A stretch of DNA of 64,000 nucleotides from positions 806,001-870,000 of the forward strand of contig NZ_CP027669.1 in assembly GCF_003008595.1 (NCBI RefSeq), read 5' to 3'. The position numbers and the translations under genes are program-made. Below, in pieces: positions 57,162-64,000 of this stretch. The notes under the pieces were generated by a model that was given only the letters and a program-made list of their open reading frames with translations, was not told the origin of the DNA and made no database searches. Position 1 is the stretch's first letter, and each line of letters begins with the position of its first letter. The stretch comes from Simplicispira suum. GTDB taxonomy: Bacteria > Pseudomonadota > Gammaproteobacteria > Burkholderiales > Burkholderiaceae_C.

Positions 57162-57491
57162 TCAATCGTGAAAACGCAACACCAATCCCGATTGCTCACT
57201 GGCGTCGCGGCTGAGTGCACCAAAGAATTCGCCCGCGCCCTTGGTGTCCTGCCAAGCCACGCCATCGAAGCGGTAGTGGTAGCCACCGGAGCGCGATGCC
57301 ATCCAGATCTCGTGCAGCGGCCTCTGCTGGTTGACAACGATCTGGCTGCCATTGGCGAACACCAGCGTGATCAGCCCGCCGCTGCGCTGGCTGTCGATGT
57401 CGGCATCGGTGGCCACGTTGATACGGTCCACACATTGCTCGATGGCCAGCAGCAATTGCTCGGCGCGATCCGCGTATTCCAGGTCGGTCAT
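57162..57491 (-). CDS. cyaY: Frataxin homologue CyaY
   Basis: CyaY binds iron and modulates Fe-S assembly through IscS. It is 109 residues from [14 protein letters not shown]. The acidic first helix and the core [25 protein letters not shown] are diagnostic. A 12-codon upstream extension is possible but overlaps the divergent lptM start. It converges on mrcA with 38 bp between, containing a GCGCGC/GCGCGC hairpin (57139-57156) without a T-run. Confidence 0.95.
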   Translation of the reverse strand: MTDLEYADRAEQLLLAIEQCVDRINVATDADIDSQRSGGLITLVFANGSQIVVNQQRPLHEIWMASRSGGYHYRFDGVAWQDTKGAGEFFGALSRDASEQSGLVLRFHD

Positions 57492-57497
57492 TACAAT
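57492..57497 (+). promoter_or_regulatory. lptM -10 element, close to the start codon
   Basis: TACAAT lies 6 nt before the lptM ATG, the same spacing as at hemA and ispB. No clear -35 or ribosome site is visible, so a leaderless transcript is possible. Confidence 0.4.
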
Positions 57498-57503
57498 TTC
57501 CGC

Positions 57504-57710
57504 ATGTTGATATTGATAGCCCGGCAAATTCTAGTCAGGACGCTAGTCCTTGCTGCCAGCGGGGCGGTGCTCGCCGCCTGCGGGCAGCGTGGGCCGCTGT
57601 ACCTGCCGAGCGAACCGGCGGCCAGCCAGCGCGCCAGTCTGCCCCAGACCCTTCTTCCAGCCGCCGTGTCGGCTCCTCCGCCTCGCTCCCCTGCTTCTTC
57701 GCCCCCATGA
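57504..57710 (+). CDS. lptM: Small LptM/YifL-type outer-membrane lipoprotein
   Basis: This 68-residue lipoprotein has a signal peptide ending in the lipobox LAAC (Cys27), followed by the family signature GQRGPLYLP. LptM (YifL) assists folding of the LPS transporter LptD in E. coli. The rest is a Pro/Ala/Ser-rich tail. The gene lies between cyaY and lysA, the conserved location of yifL. It overlaps the lysA start by ATGA. Confidence 0.88.
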   Translation: MLILIARQILVRTLVLAASGAVLAACGQRGPLYLPSEPAASQRASLPQTLLPAAVSAPPPRSPASSPP

Positions 57711-58987
57711 CACCCTCCAAGCTTCCCGGCCGCCCCCACATCGCTTACCAGGGTGACAACCTGTTCATTGAGGCCTGCTCTGTTGGTGACCTGGCCCGCA
57801 CCCATGGCACGCCGTTGTTCGCATATTCGCAGGCGTCGATGGCGGATGCATTGCAAGCCTATCGCAGTGGTTTCTCGGGCCGCAAACTGCATGTTTGCTA
57901 CGCAATGAAGGCCAATTCCTCTTTGGCTCTCCTGCAATTTTTCGCCCGCCAGGGCTGTGGCTTCGACATCGTTTCCGGCGGCGAGCTGGCACGCGTATTG
58001 GCGGCGGGCGGTGATCCCTCCAAGGTCATTTTCTCGGGTGTGGGCAAGACGCGCCCCGAAATGCTGCAGGCGCTGGAAGCCGGCATCTTGTGCTTCAACG
58101 TCGAGAGCGAGGCCGAACTCGAAGTGCTCAGCGAAGTTGCCTCCCACAGCGGCCACACGGCGCGCGTGAGCATCCGCGTCAACCCCAATGTGGACCCCAA
58201 AACGCATCCCTACATTTCCACCGGACTCAAGGGCAACAAATTTGGTATCGCGCACGAGCGAACCCTGGCAGCGTACCGCCGCGCCGTGCAGCTGCCGGGA
58301 CTGCATGTGTCTGGGATTGACTTTCACATCGGCTCGCAGATCACCGACTCCAGGCCTTTTGCCGATGCGGTGGACCGCCTGCTCGATCTTGTGGAGCAGA
58401 TCGAGGCCGACGGCATAGCCATTGAGCACCTCGATTTCGGTGGTGGCCTGGGCATTGACTACGCCGGCGACACTCCGCCTGCGGCCGACGTGCTGTGGCA
58501 GGAACTGCTGGCCAAGCTCGACGCGCGCGGTTTTGGGGATCGCCAGTTCATCATCGAGCCCGGTCGCTCGCTCGTGGGCAACGCCGGTCTGTGCGTGACC
58601 GAAGTGCTTTACCTCAAGCCGGGCGAAGAAAAAAACTTCTGCATCGTCGACGCTGCGATGAACGACTTGCCGCGCCCAGCCATGTACCAGGCGTTTCATG
58701 CCATTGTTCCAGTGCACCGCAGCGCCGCTGAAACAAGTACCTACGACGTTGTGGGCCCAGTGTGCGAAAGCGGCGACTGGCTGGGGCGCGACCGCGAGCT
58801 GGCGGTGCAGCCAGGCGATCGGCTGGCTGTGCTGTCTGCTGGCGCGTACTGCATGTCTATGGCCAGCAACTACAACACGCGCGGCCGCGCGGCCGAGGTG
58901 CTGGTGGATGGGGCCGAGGCCCATTTGATTCGTGTGCGCGAAACGCCGCAAGACATGATGCGCGCCGAGCGGCTGCTCACAGACTGA
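57707..58987 (+). CDS. lysA: Diaminopimelate decarboxylase
   Basis: This PLP enzyme converts meso-DAP to lysine. It is 426 residues. The PLP-binding lysine is in CYAMKANSSLALL (Lys68). The phosphate-binding stretch HLDFGGGLGIDY and the C-terminal catalytic CESGDWLGRDR region are intact. It is translationally coupled to lptM. Repeat copy J follows its stop. Confidence 0.96.
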   Translation: MTPSKLPGRPHIAYQGDNLFIEACSVGDLARTHGTPLFAYSQASMADALQAYRSGFSGRKLHVCYAMKANSSLALLQFFARQGCGFDIVSGGELARVLAAGGDPSKVIFSGVGKTRPEMLQALEAGILCFNVESEAELEVLSEVASHSGHTARVSIRVNPNVDPKTHPYISTGLKGNKFGIAHERTLAAYRRAVQLPGLHVSGIDFHIGSQITDSRPFADAVDRLLDLVEQIEADGIAIEHLDFGGGLGIDYAGDTPPAADVLWQELLAKLDARGFGDRQFIIEPGRSLVGNAGLCVTEVLYLKPGEEKNFCIVDAAMNDLPRPAMYQAFHAIVPVHRSAAETSTYDVVGPVCESGDWLGRDRELAVQPGDRLAVLSAGAYCMSMASNYNTRGRAAEVLVDGAEAHLIRVRETPQDMMRAERLLTD

Positions 58988-59019
58988 GCAGCACCGCGCC
59001 TTGTTCGAGCAGAAATTAT

Positions 59020-59075
59020 TGCTCAAATAGGGTTCTAGCGCTTATTTCATAAGCGTTGGATGCTATCTTTTTTGC
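59020..59075 (+). repeat. Dispersed palindromic repeat, copy J
   Basis: AATAGGGTTCTAGCGCTTAT (59026-59045) and ATAAGCGTTGGATGCTAT (59049-59066) are the arms, with tail CTTTTTTGCAG. The stop codon of the convergent msrQ lies in the right arm, so the last residues LQKR are repeat-encoded, parallel to copy G. Confidence 0.85.
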
Positions 59076-59725
59076 AGTGCTGCCGCATTTCCCACCTTTG
59101 TCCGTGCGGGGCGCTGCGCACTTAGGCGACGCTTGCGCAGCGCCTCCCAGACCCGCCAGCCGAGCAGGCTGGCAAGAATGACCCCGTACACCGCGACCTC
59201 GGAAAAATTGTTTTTCCCGGCGCGCATCCAGTAAAAGTGCAGGATGGCGAGCGCTGCCACCACATACACGCTTTGATGCAAGCGACGCCAGCGCGCCGCG
59301 CCCAGCGCCTTGATGGCACGGTTGAACGAGGTGGCCGCCATCAGCGCCAGCAGAAGGCCCGCAAGGGATCCCACCAGAATGAAAGGCCGCTTGGCAATGT
59401 CCTTGGCTATTTCGGCCACCTCAAAGCCCATGTCGAACGCGACATAGGACAGAAGATGCATCAGCGCATAAAACGCCACAAACAAACCCAGCATGCGGCG
59501 AAAACGCGCCAGGGCCGGCGTTCCCGTCATCACCCGCAACGGCGTGACTGCCAACACAATGCATAGAAAGCGCAGCGTCCAGTCGCCCAGGCCACGAATC
59601 AAGGCCTCGGCGGGGTTGGCGCCCAGCTGATCGGCGGCAGCGGCATAGAACAACCAGGCAAACGGGAGCAGGCACAGCACGAACACCAACGGCTTGGCGG
59701 CGCGGTGCATGAGAAGCTTTTTCAT
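59063..59725 (-). CDS. msrQ: MsrQ, heme-binding membrane subunit of periplasmic methionine sulfoxide reductase
   Basis: This 220-residue protein has about six membrane segments of the ferric-reductase-like domain and likely heme-ligand histidines (LMHLLSYVAFD, RRLHQSVYVVAALAILHFYW). It passes electrons from the respiratory chain to MsrP, whose gene is 31 bp upstream on the same strand. The final residues come from repeat copy J. Confidence 0.94.
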   Translation of the reverse strand: MKKLLMHRAAKPLVFVLCLLPFAWLFYAAAADQLGANPAEALIRGLGDWTLRFLCIVLAVTPLRVMTGTPALARFRRMLGLFVAFYALMHLLSYVAFDMGFEVAEIAKDIAKRPFILVGSLAGLLLALMAATSFNRAIKALGAARWRRLHQSVYVVAALAILHFYWMRAGKNNFSEVAVYGVILASLLGWRVWEALRKRRLSAQRPARTKVGNAAALQKR

Positions 59726-59756
59726 GGCGAACGCGAAGCAAGCAAAGAAGTGGTGC

Positions 59757-60752
59757 CTAGAAGTTCTTTTTCAGATCCATACCGGCATACAACTGCCCGA
59801 CCTGCGCTTCGTAGCCATTGAACATGAGGGTCTTGTGGCGCTTGGCAAACAAGCCGCCCTCGCCAATGCGCCGCTCGGTGGCCTGACTCCAGCGCGGATG
59901 GTCCACTTCAGGGTTCACATTCGAATAAAACCCGTATTCCTGCGCCGCAGCCTTGTTCCACGCGGTAGCGGGCTCCTTGTCGGTAAAACGGATCTTGACC
60001 AGGCTTTTCGCACTCTTGAAGCCGTACTTCCACGGCACCACGATGCGCACCGGCGCGCCATTCTGCTTCGGCAGCACCTCGCCGTACATGCCAAAGCTGA
60101 GCAGCGTCAGTGGGTGCATGGCTTCGTCCAGGCGCAGGCCTTCCACGTAGGGCCATTCGAGTACCCGCGAGCTGACACCGGGCATGGTGGCCTTGTCCGC
60201 CAGGGTTACGAATTCCACGTATTTGGCACTGCCCAGCGGCTCAACGCGCTGAATCAGCGCCGACAGCGAGTAGCCCACCCATGGAATGACCATGGACCAG
60301 CCTTCAACGCAGCGCAAGCGGTAAATACGATCTTCCTGGGCCGAGAGCTTGAGCAAATCCTCCAAACCGTACTTGCCCGCTTTTTTAACCAATCCCTCGA
60401 TCTCCACCGTCCAGGGCGTGGTTTTCAAGGTGCCGGCATTGCGTGCGGGATCGGCCTTGTCGGTGCCAAACTCATAGAAGTTGTTGTAGCTGGTGGCGTC
60501 CTCATACGGCGTGAGCTTTTCCATGGTCATGGCGCCCGGTACCTTGGAGGGCATCCCCGCCAAAGGCGCGAGCTTGCCGGCGCGTTCGGTAGCGGCCAGG
60601 GCATTGCGCCCTGCCCACGCGGCAAGCGTGCCTCCGGCTGCGCCCGCCGCGACCAGGCGCAGAAGATTGCGACGGTCTTCATAGACCGCGCGCGAGGTGA
60701 TTTCTGAAGCCAGAGGATGGACAAACCCGTTGTCGCGGTGAAAAAAATGCAT
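59757..60752 (-). CDS. msrP: MsrP, molybdopterin-dependent periplasmic methionine sulfoxide reductase
   Basis: This 331-residue catalytic subunit repairs oxidised methionine in periplasmic proteins. It has a Tat signal with [17 protein letters not shown] (near 44-60). The molybdopterin domain has its Mo-ligand Cys in [15 protein letters not shown]. The start [10 protein letters not shown] has AGGAG upstream and is preferred over an ATG 20 codons earlier. It forms an operon with msrQ. The 224-bp gap to ccsB holds no gene I can recognise. Confidence 0.95.
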   Translation of the reverse strand: MHFFHRDNGFVHPLASEITSRAVYEDRRNLLRLVAAGAAGGTLAAWAGRNALAATERAGKLAPLAGMPSKVPGAMTMEKLTPYEDATSYNNFYEFGTDKADPARNAGTLKTTPWTVEIEGLVKKAGKYGLEDLLKLSAQEDRIYRLRCVEGWSMVIPWVGYSLSALIQRVEPLGSAKYVEFVTLADKATMPGVSSRVLEWPYVEGLRLDEAMHPLTLLSFGMYGEVLPKQNGAPVRIVVPWKYGFKSAKSLVKIRFTDKEPATAWNKAAAQEYGFYSNVNPEVDHPRWSQATERRIGEGGLFAKRHKTLMFNGYEAQVGQLYAGMDLKKNF

Positions 60753-60976
60753 GGCGAAACTCCTGTTGGCAGAAATGGGAACCATTTCTTGTTTGCATCC
60801 GACGCCCTCCAAGGATCACAACGCCGAATCGCAATTTTTCAATGAATGCTCACTGAATAGTTCGCAGGGCATCCATCCCAGGTTACAGCCTGGAAGACAT
60901 TTTTCGTGTCAGCCGACGCCGGAAGCGGCGCTTGCCCTGCCCGCTCCAACAATACGCAGCCGGATCACAACTGGAT

Positions 60977-62320
60977 TCAAAGCTCGCCGTAGCTGTGCAA
61001 ACCGCTGAGGAACATGTTGACGCCCAGGAAGGCAAAGGTGGTGACCACCAGGCCTACCAATGCCCACCAGGCCGATACTGTGCCGCGCAGACCCTTCATC
61101 ATGCGCATGTGCAGCCAGGCAGCGTAGTTGAGCCAGACGATCAAAGCCCAGGTTTCCTTGGGGTCCCAGCTCCAGTAACCACCCCAGGCTTCGGCCGCCC
61201 AGAGCGCGCCCAGCACCGTGGCGATAGTGAAGAACGCAAAGCCGACCGCAATCGACTTGTACATCAGGTCGTCGAGCAGCTCGAGTGGCGGCAGCTTGGC
61301 GGCGATATGCCGGCGACCATACAAAATGCCGCCGACGGCCAATACCGAAAGGCCGAAATACACCATCCAGAATCCGCTCCCTGCTGCACCGGCGGAGGGA
61401 CGGAACACGATAGGTTCGAAGCACAGCACCAAGCCCAGAATGCCCAGCGGCGCGAGTCGCGTCCAGCTGGTTTCCGTCGCCTGTTGCTTGATAAGGTAGG
61501 CAAACGCCACCATCGCAGAGAGCGCAAAAGTACCATAGCCAATGAAGTTGGCCGGCACGTGCAGCTTCATCCACCAGCTCTTGAGCGCCGGAACCAGCGG
61601 CTGGATCTCCTGCGCCTCACGCGCTACGGTGTACCAGAGCAAGAAGCCGACCGACGCACTCACCACCAGCATCACGAAGGCACCCAGTGCCCGCGTGCGG
61701 TAATGCTCTTCGAAATACAAATAGAAAAGCGCCGTCATCCACGCGAACATCACAAACACTTCGTAGAGGTTGCTCACCGGGATGTGCCCGACATCCGCGC
61801 CCACCAGATAGCTTTCGTACCAGCGCACCATGCTGCCGATGAGCGCCATTCCCACCGCGACCCAAGCCAGGCGGGAGCCGAGCATCGACATGGTCGCCCC
61901 TTCTCCGCGCGAGGCCATGCCAATCCAGTAGAACGCCGTGCTCATGAAGAACAGCATGCTCATCCACAGAATGGCCGATTGGCTGGAGAGAAAGTATTTG
62001 AGCCAGAAGACCGATTCCGCACGCGCCAGTTGGCCTTGACCGTCCACCTGATACAAGGCGATACCCAGCAACGCCGCCCCGGCCACTACCAGCATCAGCG
62101 CACGCAGCGGTCGCCAAAACCAGCCCAGCGCGATCAACGAAGGAATCGCCGCCAGCAAAATGCCCTTTTCATACACGTCCATGAAGGACGCGTAGCGCTG
62201 GAAGGCGAACAGACCGCCGCCCACGACCAGCGCAGCAAACAACCAGTCGAACGCGCTGCGCCGGGAAAATTGGCCCTCGTTGAGGGTAACCGTGGTGTTG
62301 GCGGTGGTGACCGTGTTCAT
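60977..62320 (-). CDS. ccsB: System II cytochrome c biogenesis protein CcsB/CcsA (ResC-type)
   Basis: This 447-residue membrane protein carries the heme-handling motif WGGYWSWDPKETWALIVWL (about 374-392), flanked by conserved histidines. About eight to ten membrane segments. With ResB it exports heme and attaches it to apocytochrome c (system II). Its start overlaps the resB stop by ATGA. System II is normal in betaproteobacteria. The name ccsA is used for the same protein in other species. Confidence 0.95.
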   Translation of the reverse strand: MNTVTTANTTVTLNEGQFSRRSAFDWLFAALVVGGGLFAFQRYASFMDVYEKGILLAAIPSLIALGWFWRPLRALMLVVAGAALLGIALYQVDGQGQLARAESVFWLKYFLSSQSAILWMSMLFFMSTAFYWIGMASRGEGATMSMLGSRLAWVAVGMALIGSMVRWYESYLVGADVGHIPVSNLYEVFVMFAWMTALFYLYFEEHYRTRALGAFVMLVVSASVGFLLWYTVAREAQEIQPLVPALKSWWMKLHVPANFIGYGTFALSAMVAFAYLIKQQATETSWTRLAPLGILGLVLCFEPIVFRPSAGAAGSGFWMVYFGLSVLAVGGILYGRRHIAAKLPPLELLDDLMYKSIAVGFAFFTIATVLGALWAAEAWGGYWSWDPKETWALIVWLNYAAWLHMRMMKGLRGTVSAWWALVGLVVTTFAFLGVNMFLSGLHSYGEL

Positions 62321-64000
62321 GTCTTGCCTCCTGTGGGGGCTACCCCAATGAGTTTGTCCGTAAGCTGGGCGAACTCGCGATCGCCGTCCATGGTCTTGCG
62401 ATTGGTCGAAAGCGCCATCATCGCCCGGCTGCCGGCGCCGTCAGGCACCAGCCACACCCAAAGCCGCCGCTCGCGAATGAAGAGCATCGAGAAGACACCC
62501 AGAATCAACAGGGCGCAGCCCAGATAGACCACTTTTTTTCCAGGGGCACGCGCCACCTGGAAGACGCTGGCCTGCACCTGCGTGAAATCCTTAAGGGCAA
62601 ACACGAGCGGCGCCGGGTAGGCTTGCACGTCACTGAGCGCCATCACAGCCTGCGTCATGAAACCGAGCGTGTCGGCGTCTGCCTTGAGTGGCGCCAGTCC
62701 GGCACGCTCGCGCGTGATCTGCGCCAGCTCGAACAAGGTGCCGTTGAGAATACGCACCAGCACCTCGCCCGCCCGCGCGCGCTCAGCCTCGGGCACGTTG
62801 TCTTCCATGAACTGGGCAATAGCGGGCAGGCCGCCATCGAACTTGCCATTCACCATGCCCTGCGGCGCGCCGGAGCCGGCAAACAAGCTGAGCGCTCGCT
62901 CGGCCGACTGCTGCAACTGCGCAGCAAGTTCAACGCGGCCTGGCTCCACAGCCTGCTTGGCATAGCGTGCCACCGCAGCCTGGCGGGCCTGCGGGTCTGC
63001 CAGCGCCTGGCGCAGGCGCACGAAACCGTCGAGGCTGCCACTGTCGTCTGCCGGAGCGCGCAAATACCGGAAGGGCTCGGAGGGGTTCTCGCGCACGCCA
63101 AGCAAAAACACCGGCACGCCGCCTTCGCCCAAGTCCACCGGCAGCATGTAGTTGTTGTATTCACGCGCCTGACCAGAGGCGTCGCGCAGCTTGTAGCCAA
63201 TGCTCGGGCCGACGTTGCGCAGCTCTTTGGACTTGACCGTGTTGTTGGCGGCGCCCAGGTGCGAATCGAGCGTGCTGCGCAGATTCACCTTGCGCACATC
63301 GGCGCCGGAACCGCTGGCGCCATCGCCATCGGCCCCAAAGTTCTCGACGTTGATGGTGCGCAGACCGGTGAATTCCAGCGTCAGCGCGCGTTCGCCCACG
63401 CCCTCGACAATTTGCGACTTGCCGCCAATGACGCCCTCGATCTCGAACGGTTTCCCGCCGATGCCAAGCGGCATAGCGGTCAGCTGGACGCGCGAGCCAC
63501 CGTCATCGAAGCTCGATTGATAGATCTCGATGCCTTTGAAATTGGCCGGATGGTTCACTTCGATGCGCGCGGCAGTCGCCTCTCCGGTCTCGCGGTCGTG
63601 CAGCACCACGTCGCTGGCGAACAGCTTGGGCATGCCGGTGGAATAGTATTCAACAACGAATTTTTTCAGCTCCAGCGAGAACGGGAGCGGCTGCAGCAGG
63701 ATGCCGTCCGACTGGCTCAGAATCGCCGTGCTGGCCTGCGTGCCCTCAGTGACCACCAAGTTGCCGCGGTAGGCCGGGTTGCGATCACTCAACCAATGCT
63801 TCGGACTGACCTCGGAGATCAGACCGCCGCCCGCGTAAGGGGCTTTTCCGCCCAGCCACATCTGCGCACGCACGATCATGTCGCCGTCGAGCAGACCACC
63901 CAGGCACACCAGCACGATGGCGCTGTGCGCGGCGATGTAGCCAATTTTGTTGGCCGCGCCTGCCTTGGCCGCCACCATCCAGCCAGTGCCGGGGCCGGCA
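62317..64000 (-). CDS. resB: System II cytochrome c biogenesis protein ResB (5' end outside window)
   Basis: At least 561 residues of ResB are visible. The start lies beyond the right edge, since the frame continues upstream of the first internal Met. Features include a membrane segment (IGYIAAHSAIVLVCLGGLLDG), a large periplasmic domain and a late membrane segment (VVYLGCALLILGVFSMLFI) followed by RERRLWVWL. It partners with CcsB in heme delivery. The two genes are coupled by ATGA. Confidence 0.95.
   Translation of the reverse strand, partial: AGPGTGWMVAAKAGAANKIGYIAAHSAIVLVCLGGLLDGDMIVRAQMWLGGKAPYAGGGLISEVSPKHWLSDRNPAYRGNLVVTEGTQASTAILSQSDGILLQPLPFSLELKKFVVEYYSTGMPKLFASDVVLHDRETGEATAARIEVNHPANFKGIEIYQSSFDDGGSRVQLTAMPLGIGGKPFEIEGVIGGKSQIVEGVGERALTLEFTGLRTINVENFGADGDGASGSGADVRKVNLRSTLDSHLGAANNTVKSKELRNVGPSIGYKLRDASGQAREYNNYMLPVDLGEGGVPVFLLGVRENPSEPFRYLRAPADDSGSLDGFVRLRQALADPQARQAAVARYAKQAVEPGRVELAAQLQQSAERALSLFAGSGAPQGMVNGKFDGGLPAIAQFMEDNVPEAERARAGEVLVRILNGTLFELAQITRERAGLAPLKADADTLGFMTQAVMALSDVQAYPAPLVFALKDFTQVQASVFQVARAPGKKVVYLGCALLILGVFSMLFIRERRLWVWLVPDGAGSRAMMALSTNRKTMDGDREFAQLTDKLIGVAPTGGKT

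Noticed and set aside
60753..60976. Gene or RNA in the msrP-ccsB gap
   Set aside because: No frame has a start with a ribosome site, and the short CCAGG/CCTGG hairpin is too weak to call; it most likely holds only the msrP promoter.
60932..62527. 531-codon + strand frame over ccsB/resB
   Set aside because: Antisense to the ccsB gene with its clear heme-handling motif; rich in Arg/His/Gln, with no recognisable domain.

Overview
The window is a chromosomal segment of a GC-rich betaproteobacterium, almost certainly Burkholderiales and most likely Comamonadaceae (Acidovorax/Rhodoferax/Polaromonas-like). This rests on the gene order (ubiJ-ubiB, ubiE, pilBCD-coaE-zapD-yacG, rplU-rpmA-obgE-proB, pilMNOPQ-aroK-aroB-dgt, mrcA/cyaY/lptM/lysA), on closeness of the protein sequences to what I know of that family, and on a dispersed intergenic repeat. 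Almost everything is core metabolism, envelope or translation. I see no phage, transposase, CRISPR array, toxin-antitoxin or defence island. No gap between genes exceeds about 270 bp.

Layout. 1-3.8 kb: ubiquinone genes (ubiB partial, ubiJ, ubiE), a Tim44-domain protein and a DUF971 protein. 4-9.3 kb: DUF1801, DUF3995, a HIT protein and a 1303-residue FAD/Fe-S dehydrogenase. 9.4-16 kb: serA, divergent from the glycerol-3-phosphate operon ugpB-A-E-C-Q. 16-21.6 kb: a frameshifted small membrane-protein gene, then hemA-prfA-prmC-grxD and a CNNM/CBS membrane protein. 21.6-27.8 kb: a lytic transglycosylase, proS, rppH, proB, obgE, rpmA and rplU. 28-36 kb: ispB, tRNA-Pro(CGG), type IV pilus genes pilB-C-D, coaE, zapD, yacG, a Nudix hydrolase and a DUF815 ATPase. 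36-41.8 kb: argJ, secA, an M23 peptidase and a DUF721/DciA-like protein. 41.8-47.7 kb: an iron ABC transporter pair on divergent strands with a candidate Fur box, then dgt, aroB and aroK. 47.9-54.5 kb: an Ig-fold lipoprotein and pilQ-P-O-N-M. 54.7-64 kb: mrcA, cyaY, lptM, lysA, msrQ-msrP and the system II cytochrome c genes ccsB-resB (resB partial).

Many adjacent genes share 1-4 bp stop/start overlaps (ATGA or TGATG), which points to translationally coupled operons: ubiJ-ubiB, dehydrogenase-HIT, ugpC-ugpQ, proS-transglycosylase, pilC-pilD-coaE, DUF815-Nudix, pilMN, pilOPQ, lptM-lysA and resB-ccsB.

The most interesting signal is not a gene. It is a family of nine related ~50-60 bp imperfect palindromes (left arm GGCCTCTAGCGCTTAT, right arm like AAGCGCnAGCAGCTAT). 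All nine point the same way on the + strand whatever the direction of the flanking genes. Several supply start or stop codons to neighbours, and one lies in frame inside the large dehydrogenase gene. Other findings are three genes with a -10 hexamer exactly 6 nt before the start codon (possible leaderless mRNAs), a G-tract frameshift, a Fur-box-like site that argues against the longest reading of the iron permease, and several long perfect inverted repeats.
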